A stretch of 64,000 nt of DNA from Falsiroseomonas algicola (GTDB taxonomy: Bacteria > Pseudomonadota > Alphaproteobacteria > Acetobacterales > Acetobacteraceae). The notes beneath the pieces were generated by a model. The model was given only the letters and a program-made list of their open reading frames with translations, was not told the DNA's origin and made no database searches. Location: assembly GCF_011040385.1 (NCBI RefSeq), contig NZ_JAAIKB010000002.1:62001-126000 (forward strand), in the 5' to 3' direction. Both the position numbers and the translations under genes were made by a program. Positions within the stretch are counted from its first letter, which is position 1; every line of letters begins with the position of its first letter. Of this stretch, positions 44,551 through 55,507 are shown one piece after another.

Positions 44551-45351
44551 ATGACATCGCGGACAGGGGACGCGGCTCGTGGCATGGCGCGCGGCTTCGC
44601 CGAGCGCCAGGCGACCTTTGCGGAGGCCGCGCCGGCCCTGGCGACGGAGTTGCCCGGTGCGGCGTTGACGCCACTGGTCCTGCTGGCCGATGACGAGCGC
44701 GAACTGACGGACGAGATGGCGGCCTATCTGCAGCGCTACGGCCTGCGCACGCTCGTCGCCAATTCCTTCACCGCGGCGCTCGCCATCCTCGACACGCAGC
44801 GACCGGACGCGATCATCCTCGATCAGCGCCTGGGGCCGGTGGATACGCTGCCGCACCTGCCGGAACTGCGCGCCCGCACCGATGCGCCGATCCTGATCGT
44901 CACCGGCAACCGGGAGGAGACGGATCGCGTGCTGGGCCTCGAGCTCGGCGCGGATGACTTCCTCGTGAAGCCGGTCTCCGGCCGCGAATTGGTGGCGCGG
45001 CTGCGCGCCCGCATCCGTCGCCCCGGCAATGCGGCCGCGCCGCCGCCGCGGCGCGATCGCTGGCGCCTGCAGCCGGTGGAACGCCGGCTGTTGCGGCCGG
45101 ATGGGACCGTGCTGGACCTCACGACGGCCGAATTCGAACTCCTCGCCGTCATGGCCGCCCAGCCCGGGGAGGTGCAGACGCGGGAGGCGCTGACCCAGCT
45201 GGTCTTCCGTCGCCCCTGGCGCCCCGGCGACCGCGCCGTGGACAACGCCGTGCTCCACCTGCGCCAGAAGCTGGCGCCGGAGCTCGGCGAGCGCTGCATC
45301 GTCACCATTCGTCAGGTCGGCTACGTCTTCATCGGCTTCCCGAATTCCTGA
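44551..45351 (+). CDS. OmpR/PhoB-family response regulator
   Basis: A 266-residue two-domain regulator with an N-terminal extension of about 40 residues of no known role. The receiver has LLADDERELTDEMAAYL, phospho-acceptor Asp91 (IILDQRLGP), IVTGNREE and the Lys of FLVKPVSG. The winged-helix domain (about 170-266) shows VLDLTTAEFELLAVMA, recognition helix AVDNAVLHLRQKL and the final wing VRQVGYVF-type end (IRQVGYVFIGF). Its target genes are unknown; the REC/HATPase-like gene is divergent and the TreS gene follows on the same strand. Confidence 0.9.
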   Translation: MTSRTGDAARGMARGFAERQATFAEAAPALATELPGAALTPLVLLADDERELTDEMAAYLQRYGLRTLVANSFTAALAILDTQRPDAIILDQRLGPVDTLPHLPELRARTDAPILIVTGNREETDRVLGLELGADDFLVKPVSGRELVARLRARIRRPGNAAAPPPRRDRWRLQPVERRLLRPDGTVLDLTTAEFELLAVMAAQPGEVQTREALTQLVFRRPWRPGDRAVDNAVLHLRQKLAPELGERCIVTIRQVGYVFIGFPNS

Positions 45352-45688
45352 TTTTTCGCCGACGCCTCAATAACTTGAAGGTATCGCCGGGGTTGTGCGA
45401 CGTCGCCCTCGGGGCGACACGGCGCGACAAATCCGGGCCATCCGCGCCCGCCTGCCTGCCGCAAGGACGACAATTCCGCCACAGCAGCCGCCCGCGACGA
45501 CAATCGCGCCGCCAGACCCCCCGAAGCCGGCATCGCGACGACAATCGGGCCGGCCGACGACAAACCGCTCAACATTCCGGTGACAATTCTGGTGAGGATG
45601 TTCGCCCCTTTCGGGTCAGGGTCGCGCCTGCAACCGGAACGGCACGCCGCCCGGGGCGTTGGCCCCCCCGGACCGAAGGGGGATCTGG
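45352..45688 (+). promoter_or_regulatory. Control region upstream of TreS-maltokinase, with GACGACAAT repeats and EcfG-type promoter
   Basis: 337 bases without a gene. GACGACAA occurs at 45466, 45496, 45537 and 45556, three of them followed by T, with a weaker TGACAAT at 45581. A GGAAC box at 45636-45640 and CGTT at 45657-45660 are 16 bases apart, the form of EcfG general-stress promoters; AAGGGGGA for translation follows at 45676-45683. Confidence 0.6.
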
Positions 45689-48991
<3,303 letters not shown>

Positions 48992-49102
48992 CGTGATTAA
49001 AGTATACACTTAGACGTGAGCGCGGCGCCTCTCATTCCCGTGAGGCGCCGGCGCCGCGTCATCCCTCAGCGGCGTCCCTGCATCCGGTCCAGGGAGCCCG
49101 CC
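48992..49102 (+). promoter_or_regulatory. Spacer with AGTATACA element and stem-loop
   Basis: AGTATACA at 49001-49008 is also found upstream of the paralogous gene (51637-51644) and may be the -10 region. A perfect 9-bp stem CGGCGCCTC/GAGGCGCCG (10-base loop) lies at 49023-49050. AGGGAG precedes the ATG at 49103. Confidence 0.4.
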
Positions 49103-51574
49103 ATGAACATCAACCTGCTCGTCCGCGGCCAGTCCAACGCGATCCTGCTGATGGAAAGCAATGGCTGGGCCGGCGCCGGCGCCATCACGAAGGAGGTCGA
49201 GCGCCTGCTCGGCTTCGATGGCGTGAAGGACACGGTGACGCTGGTCTATGACCGCTACGACGCCGGAAGCAGCACGGCCTTCGGCGGCACCGCGCTGATC
49301 GGGGACTGGCTGAAGCCGGCGGGCGGCGGCTGGCAGGTGGGGTCGCTGGAACAGGCCCTGCTGAACGAGATCGCGGACATGCCGGCCAGCCAGCGGGACG
49401 ACCCCACGGCGGTCCTCTGGCTGCACAGCGAATACGATAGCGCCAATGCGTCCCTGACGACGGAGCAATGGGTCTCCGCCGTGCGCTACGATGCGGCGCT
49501 GGTGCGCGCGGCGCTGGGCCAGACCGCGGCCACCGTCTCCTACAACTTCGTCTCCGCCATGCCCTATTGGGGCACGGAGGAAGGCCACCAGGCGATCCGG
49601 CGCGGCATGGAACAGCTGGCCGCCGACGCGTCCTTCAACGCCAGCATCGTCGCCCGCATGCAGGATATCGATGCGACGACGGATGACTGGGACAACAACC
49701 CGCGCACCGTCGAGTATGGCGGTGGCCACATCGATGCCGGCGACGCCGCGCAGACCGTGGCGCGCGCCGTGCGTGGCATCGCGGAAAGCCTGGCGGAGTA
49801 CGCGAAGCCGGGCTCCGTTGTCGCGCAATCCGGCGGCAACATCGCCGACAAGGGGCCGCAGGTGATCCGCGCCGAGCTGGTGGGTACCAACCAGCTGCGC
49901 ATCGACGTCGCCCATGACCAGGCCGGCGGCTTCAAGGCGCTGGATGCCGATGCCGCCAAGGGTGTGGGCTGGTGCGTGCAGGGCCCCGGCGGCACGGTCT
50001 GGGGTAGCGCCGCCTCGCTGGTCGATGGCGATACGCTGCTGCTCACCTTCTCCGGCCCCGTGCCGGCCGGTGGCACGCTGTTCTACGGCTATGGCTATGG
50101 CCGGCTCGCCGGCGCCGACGGGTCGGGCCGCGGCAATGCCGTCTATGACGACCAGGGGCTGCCGATCTGGGTGGCGGCGGATGGGCTCAAGATCGGCACG
50201 ACGACCACGCCGACGCAGCCCAGGCCAACGACGCCCACGCCGGTGACGAACCTGACGCTGGCCGGCACGGCCGCGAACGACACCTTGGTCGGTGGCGCAG
50301 GCGCAGACACGGTCACCGGCGGCGCCGGCGATGACGACCTGCATGGCGGGGCCGGCAATGACCGTATGGAGGGTGGCCGCGGCGATGATGGCCTGACGCT
50401 CGGCAGCGGCGCGGACACGGTGGTCTTCACCAAGGGCGATGGCGTGGACTGGGTGGTGGATTTCACGCCCGGCACGGACAAGCTGGAACTGCACGGCTTC
50501 ACGGCGGCGCAGGTGACGACGAAGGCCGCGAGCTACTGGGGCATGGCCGGCCTGGATGTGCTGCTGCCGAACGGGGAGAAGCTGTTCCTCCAGGGCGTCA
50601 CGGCGCTCGGCGCCAGCGACCTGGTGCTGAAGGACGTGCCGGTGACGGCGCCTTCCGGCCTGGTGCTGGCGGGCACCACGGGCAACGACACGCTGAAGGG
50701 CGGCACGCTGCCGGACAGCCTGTCCGGCGGGGCGGGGCATGACAACCTGCAGGGCAACAATGGCGACGACACGCTGTCCGGCGGCGCAGGGAACGACGTG
50801 CTCTATGGCGGCGCCGGGAACGACCTGCTGATCGGCGGCGACGGCGATGACCAGATGCGCGCCCAGGCGGGCAACGACGTCATCACCACCGGCGCGGGCG
50901 TGGACCGCATCTACCTCGCCAAGGGCGATGGGCAGGACCGGGTGACGGATTTCACGCTGGGCACGGACAAGGTGGTGCTGTCCGGCGTCACGGCGGCGGA
51001 GATCACGGGCAAGGTCGCGGTGGTCGCGGGCGTCTCGGGCTTCCAGCTGACGCTGTCGGACGGCACCTCGCTGTTCCTCGAGGGCGTGGGCGCGGTGACG
51101 GCAAATCAGCTTGGCCTGTCCGGCAGCTTCGCTTCGGGCAGTGCGCCGGTGGTGGCCCCCGTGATGGCACTACCGGCGACGACGGCGACGGTGGCGGGCA
51201 CGGCGGGCGATGACTGGCTGAAGGGCGGCACGGGTGCCGACTACCTGCAGGGTGGCGCGGGCTCGGATGACCTGCAGGGCCTGGGCGGCAATGACGTGCT
51301 GCGCGGCGGGCAGGGGGATGACGGGCTGACAGGGGGTGCCGGTGCGGACCTCTTCGTCTTCGCGCGCGGCGACGGGGCCGATTGGGTGGTGGATTTCACC
51401 CGCGGCACGGACAAGCTGCGGCTGGAGGGATATGGCGCTTCCGAGATGGTCCAGGCGGTGGAGACGCGCTGGGGCATGGCGGGGCTGGCGATCGACCTCG
51501 GCACCGCGGGGGACGAGATCTTCCTCCAGGGCGTCACCACGGCCCTGACCAGCGCCGATCTCGTCTTCGCGTAA
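49103..51574 (+). CDS. Secreted SGNH-esterase-like RTX protein A
   Basis: An 823-residue acidic exoprotein without a signal peptide. Residues 1-240 look like an SGNH hydrolase of the sialate/acetylxylan-esterase type: nucleophile motif RGQSNAILLME, FGGTALIGDW, LWLHSEYDSAN, FVSAMPYWGTEEGHQ and a late YGGGHIDAGDA with a possible catalytic His. Residues about 240-360 form a beta-rich linker. The rest has three RTX blocks, each followed by a VDFTPGTDKLELHGF-like segment, and a C-terminus ending ALTSADLVFA, fitting type I secretion. It probably removes acyl groups from a glycan outside the cell. The next gene is its paralogue. Confidence 0.75.
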   Translation: MNINLLVRGQSNAILLMESNGWAGAGAITKEVERLLGFDGVKDTVTLVYDRYDAGSSTAFGGTALIGDWLKPAGGGWQVGSLEQALLNEIADMPASQRDDPTAVLWLHSEYDSANASLTTEQWVSAVRYDAALVRAALGQTAATVSYNFVSAMPYWGTEEGHQAIRRGMEQLAADASFNASIVARMQDIDATTDDWDNNPRTVEYGGGHIDAGDAAQTVARAVRGIAESLAEYAKPGSVVAQSGGNIADKGPQVIRAELVGTNQLRIDVAHDQAGGFKALDADAAKGVGWCVQGPGGTVWGSAASLVDGDTLLLTFSGPVPAGGTLFYGYGYGRLAGADGSGRGNAVYDDQGLPIWVAADGLKIGTTTTPTQPRPTTPTPVTNLTLAGTAANDTLVGGAGADTVTGGAGDDDLHGGAGNDRMEGGRGDDGLTLGSGADTVVFTKGDGVDWVVDFTPGTDKLELHGFTAAQVTTKAASYWGMAGLDVLLPNGEKLFLQGVTALGASDLVLKDVPVTAPSGLVLAGTTGNDTLKGGTLPDSLSGGAGHDNLQGNNGDDTLSGGAGNDVLYGGAGNDLLIGGDGDDQMRAQAGNDVITTGAGVDRIYLAKGDGQDRVTDFTLGTDKVVLSGVTAAEITGKVAVVAGVSGFQLTLSDGTSLFLEGVGAVTANQLGLSGSFASGSAPVVAPVMALPATTATVAGTAGDDWLKGGTGADYLQGGAGSDDLQGLGGNDVLRGGQGDDGLTGGAGADLFVFARGDGADWVVDFTRGTDKLRLEGYGASEMVQAVETRWGMAGLAIDLGTAGDEIFLQGVTTALTSADLVFA

Positions 51575-51697
51575 TTGAGGCGATTTTGCAATGAATTCGT
51601 GATCGCTGCTCTCGGTTTCGTGAGCGGCCTCACAATAGTATACAATCTATCGCTACCACGTCGTCAGCACCGGGGCTGACGCCGGGGAGAGCGCGCC
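51575..51697 (+). promoter_or_regulatory. Spacer between the RTX esterase paralogues
   Basis: Contains a perfect small hairpin GTGAG/CTCAC (51620-51633) followed within 4 bases by AGTATACA (51637-51644). TATACA at 51639 could be a -10 box with a weak TTTCGT 17 bases upstream, giving the second gene its own promoter. GGGGAGAG serves as ribosome binding site. Confidence 0.45.
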
Positions 51698-54070
51698 ATG
51701 GACGTGAATGTGCTGGTCCGGGGCCAGTCCAACTCCATCCTCATGATGGAGGCGAACGGCAATGCCGGCCGCGCGGCGATACAGGCGGAAGTCAGCCGCC
51801 TGCTCGGCTTCTCCGGCGGCGCGGACCGCGTGAACATCGTCTATGACAGCAGCGACTTGAACAGCAGCACCGCCTTCGGCGGCACGGCGCTGATCGGCGA
51901 CTGGCTGACGCCGCGCAACAATGACTGGCGCCAGGGCTGGACCATCGCCGGGCGCGAACAGGCGCTGCTGAACGAGATCGCCAGCCTGCCCGCCAGCCGG
52001 CGGGACGATCCCACCGCGATCGTCTTCCTGCACAGCGAATACGACAGCGCGAACACCAGCTTGACGACCGAGCAATGGGTCTCCGCATTGCGCTTCGATG
52101 CGGCGGCGACGCGTGCCGCGCTGGGCGGGCAGGACGCGGCGACCACGCCCTACCTCTTCGTCTCCGCCATGCCCTATTACGGCACGACGGAAGGCCACAA
52201 CGCGATCCGCCGCGGCATGGAATTGCTGGCCGCGGAGCCCGGCTTCAACGCCGCGATCGCTGCCCGCATGCTGGACATCGATGCCGATGGCGATGCCGCG
52301 GGCTGGTATGGCGGCGGCCACATCGATGCCGAGGACGCCATGCAGACGGCGCTCCGCGTCGCGCGCGCCGTGGCGGAATCGCTGGCGCCCTATGCGAAGG
52401 CGGGCTCCCCCATCGCCACCGCCGGCGGCGACATTGCCGATGAGGGGCCGGAAGTCGTCGCCGCCACCCCGGTCGGCGCCAACCAGCTGCGCATCGATGT
52501 CGCGCATGACCGCGCCGGCGGCTTCCGGGCGCTGGATGCCGATGCGGCGCGGGGCGTCGGCTGGTCCGTCGTCGGCAGCGCTGGCACCGTCACTGGCACC
52601 GCCGCGGTGATCGAGGACGCTGATACGCTGCTGGTCACCTTCTCCGGCCCGCTGCCGGCGAATGGGCTTCTGCATTACGGCTTCGGCTATGGCCGGCTGG
52701 CGGGCGCGGATGGCAGCGGGCGCGGCAATGCGGTCTATGACGACCAGGGCCTGCCCATCTGGGTGCCGGCCGCGGGCCTCTCACCCGGTGGTGGTTCCGG
52801 CGGCACCGGCACGCCGCCTGCCCCGCCCACCCCCGTCATCGGCATCCTCGTCGAAGGCGGGCCCGGCATCGACAATCTTCGCGGTGGCGCGGGCAACGAC
52901 ACGCTGGACGGCGGCGCCGGCGCCGACGACCTCCAGGGCTTCGAGGGTGACGATCGGCTGGCGGGCGGCCGGGGCGATGACGGGCTGACGCTCGGCGCCG
53001 GCGCCGACACCGTCGTCTTCGCCCGCGGCGACGGCCCCGACTGGGTGGTGGACTTCACCCCCGGCACCGACCGCATCGAGATCACGGGCTATGCGGCATC
53101 CGAGGCCACGATCCGCACCGCCACCTATTGGGGCATGGTTGGCACGGACATCGTGATGGCTGGCGGGGATTCGATCTTCCTGCAGGGCGTCACGAATTTC
53201 AGCGCCGCCGACGTCACCTGGTCCGGCGGCGGGCAGACGCTGGTGCCGATGGGCCCGGTCGCGGGGCTGCTGGTGAATGGTGGCTCGGGCGTGGACAACC
53301 TTCGCGGTGCCGGCGGCGCCGATACGCTGAACGGGCTGGATGGCAGCGACGACCTCCAGGGTTTCGATGGCGATGATCGCCTGGCGGGCGGCCGCGGGGA
53401 TGATGGCCTGACGCTGGGCGCCGGCGCCGACACCGTCGTCTTCGCCCGCGGCGACGGCCCCGATTGGGTGGTGGACTTCACCCCCGGCACGGACCGCATC
53501 GAGGTCACGGGCTATGCGGCATCGGAAGCCACGATCCGCACCGCCACCTATTGGGGGATGGTCGGCACCGACATCCTGATGGCCGGGGGCGATTCGATCT
53601 TCCTGCAGGGCGTCACGAATTTCAGCGCCGCCGACGTCACCTGGTCCGGCGGCGGCACCGTCGCGCCGCCGCCGCCATCGGCCGGCCTCCTCGTGGCTGG
53701 CGGCACGGGCGCCGACAACCTCCGCGGCGGTTCCGGCAACGATACCCTGACCGGCGGGGACGGCTCCGACGATCTCCAGGGCTTCGACGGCGATGACCGC
53801 CTGGTGGGCGGTCGCGACCATGACGGCATGACGCTGGGTGCCGGGCAGGACACGGTGGCCTGGGCGCGGGGCGATGGATGGGACTGGGTGGTGGACTTCA
53901 CCCCCGGCACAGACCGGATCGAGATCAGCGGCCTCGCCGCCAACCAGGTGACGCGCGTCGCGACCTCCTACTGGAACATGCCCGGGCTGGAATTGCGGGC
54001 GCCGGGTGGGGAGGGGATGTTTCTCCAAGGTGTCACCGCTCTCGGCGCCGATGACCTGATTTTCGTCTGA
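51698..54070 (+). CDS. Secreted SGNH-esterase-like RTX protein B
   Basis: A 790-residue paralogue of the preceding gene. The N-terminal esterase-like domain keeps RGQSNSILMMEANG, FGGTALIGDWL, FLHSEYDSANTSL, FVSAMPYYGTTEGHN and YGGGHIDAEDA. The C-terminal half is three modules of about 140 residues, each with RTX repeats (DDLQGFDGDDRLAGGRGDDG) and a WVVDFTPGTDRIE block ending in FLQGVTNFSAADVTW. Modules 1 and 2 (from 52856 and 53279) are almost identical in DNA, so this is recent amplification. The protein ends ALGADDLIFV, a type I secretion end. Confidence 0.75.
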   Translation: MDVNVLVRGQSNSILMMEANGNAGRAAIQAEVSRLLGFSGGADRVNIVYDSSDLNSSTAFGGTALIGDWLTPRNNDWRQGWTIAGREQALLNEIASLPASRRDDPTAIVFLHSEYDSANTSLTTEQWVSALRFDAAATRAALGGQDAATTPYLFVSAMPYYGTTEGHNAIRRGMELLAAEPGFNAAIAARMLDIDADGDAAGWYGGGHIDAEDAMQTALRVARAVAESLAPYAKAGSPIATAGGDIADEGPEVVAATPVGANQLRIDVAHDRAGGFRALDADAARGVGWSVVGSAGTVTGTAAVIEDADTLLVTFSGPLPANGLLHYGFGYGRLAGADGSGRGNAVYDDQGLPIWVPAAGLSPGGGSGGTGTPPAPPTPVIGILVEGGPGIDNLRGGAGNDTLDGGAGADDLQGFEGDDRLAGGRGDDGLTLGAGADTVVFARGDGPDWVVDFTPGTDRIEITGYAASEATIRTATYWGMVGTDIVMAGGDSIFLQGVTNFSAADVTWSGGGQTLVPMGPVAGLLVNGGSGVDNLRGAGGADTLNGLDGSDDLQGFDGDDRLAGGRGDDGLTLGAGADTVVFARGDGPDWVVDFTPGTDRIEVTGYAASEATIRTATYWGMVGTDILMAGGDSIFLQGVTNFSAADVTWSGGGTVAPPPPSAGLLVAGGTGADNLRGGSGNDTLTGGDGSDDLQGFDGDDRLVGGRDHDGMTLGAGQDTVAWARGDGWDWVVDFTPGTDRIEISGLAANQVTRVATSYWNMPGLELRAPGGEGMFLQGVTALGADDLIFV

Positions 54071-54109
54071 CCGCTTACGCCCGGCCCGGGGTTTGCTTAA
54101 CTCGGGGGC

Positions 54110-55507
54110 ATGATCGGGACCTTCATCGCCTTCACCCTCAATGGCCGGCCGGTGACCCTGCCGGCCGGGACCTCCCCCACCACCTCCGTGCTGGACTGGC
54201 TGCGTGCCAGCGGCCTGACCGGGACGAAGGAGGGCTGCGCGGAGGGCGATTGCGGCGCCTGCACCGTGGTGCTGGAGGAGGCGGGCGGCGCCCGCACGCC
54301 GATCAACGGCTGCCTCGCCATGCTTGGCCAGATGCAGGGCCGCGCCATCCGCACGGTGGAAGGGCTGCGCGGCCCGGACGGCGCGCCCCACCCGATCCAG
54401 CGCGCCATGGCCGAGAGCGACGGCACGCAATGCGGCTTCTGCACCCCGGGGATCGTCATGACCGCCTGGGCGCATGCGCGGGAGGGCGGCGAGGTGCATG
54501 AGGCCCTCGCCGGCAATCTCTGCCGCTGCACGGGCTACCGCCCGATCCTGGAGGTCTTCGAGACCCTGGCCGATGACGGCGCCCCGGCGCCCGCCCTGCC
54601 GGACCCCGCCCCCGCGCGGTTCGAGGCGCCGGGCCAGGTCTTCCACCTTCCCGCCACGCTGCCCGAGTTGCTGGCGCTCCGCGCCGCCCATCCGGAGGCC
54701 TGGCTGCTGGCCGGCGGCACCGACCTCGGGCTCCGCGTCTCCGACCACCGGGAGAAGCCCCCCGCCATCATCTGCCTGCTGAACGTGCCGGAACTGCACC
54801 GGCTTGAAGCGACGTCTGGTGCCATCGAGGCCGGTGCCGCCGTCCCCTATGCCCGCCTGCTGGCGCTGTTCCGGCGGGAGGCCGGCTTCGGCCCCTATGC
54901 CGCCCTGCTGGCGCGGCTGGGGTCGAGGCAGATCCGGGGCCTCGGCACGCTCGGCGGCAATCTCGGCACGGCGTCCCCCATCGGCGATGCGCTGCCGCCG
55001 CTGCTGGCGCTGGGCGCCACCGTCACCCTCGCCTCGCAGGCCGGCACGCGGACCCTGCCCGTGGCCGATTTCCTGCTGGGCTATCGCAAGAACGCGCTGG
55101 CCCCCGGCGAAGTCATCCTCTCCGTCACCCTGCCGCGCCCGGTGCCCGATGCGCTCTTCGCCTGCGAGAAGATCAGTAAGCGCCACGACCAGGATATCGC
55201 GACGGTCGGCGCCGCGCTGCTGGTCCGGATCGAGGGCGGCATGGTGGCGGAGGCGCGCCTCGCCTTCGGCGGCGTCGGCCCCACCGTCGCCCGCGCCGCC
55301 CGTGCCGAGGCCGCGCTGATCGGCCGCGCCTTCGACGAGGGTGCCGTCAACGACGCGGCGGAGGCGCTGATGCAGGACATCGCGCCGCTGTCGGATTGGC
55401 GCGGCACCGCGGCGTATCGCCGCCTGGTCGCGCAGGGGCTCCTGCGCCGCCTGCACCTCCGCGCCACGCAACCGGACATGCCCGCCGACATCATGGAGGT
55501 GGTGTGA
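54110..55507 (+). CDS. xdhA: Xanthine dehydrogenase, small (Fe-S/FAD) subunit
   Basis: A 465-residue subunit carrying two 2Fe-2S clusters and FAD for oxidation of hypoxanthine and xanthine to urate. The first cluster is in KEGCAEGDCGACTVVL, the second in QCGFCTPG and NLCRCTGYRPI. The FAD domain (about 180-350) shows LLAGGTDLGLRV, and the CO-dehydrogenase-type C-terminal domain starts near SKRHDQDIATV. The stop overlaps the xdhB start (TGATG). XdhC, the cofactor insertion factor, is not in the window. Confidence 0.93.
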   Translation: MIGTFIAFTLNGRPVTLPAGTSPTTSVLDWLRASGLTGTKEGCAEGDCGACTVVLEEAGGARTPINGCLAMLGQMQGRAIRTVEGLRGPDGAPHPIQRAMAESDGTQCGFCTPGIVMTAWAHAREGGEVHEALAGNLCRCTGYRPILEVFETLADDGAPAPALPDPAPARFEAPGQVFHLPATLPELLALRAAHPEAWLLAGGTDLGLRVSDHREKPPAIICLLNVPELHRLEATSGAIEAGAAVPYARLLALFRREAGFGPYAALLARLGSRQIRGLGTLGGNLGTASPIGDALPPLLALGATVTLASQAGTRTLPVADFLLGYRKNALAPGEVILSVTLPRPVPDALFACEKISKRHDQDIATVGAALLVRIEGGMVAEARLAFGGVGPTVARAARAEAALIGRAFDEGAVNDAAEALMQDIAPLSDWRGTAAYRRLVAQGLLRRLHLRATQPDMPADIMEVV

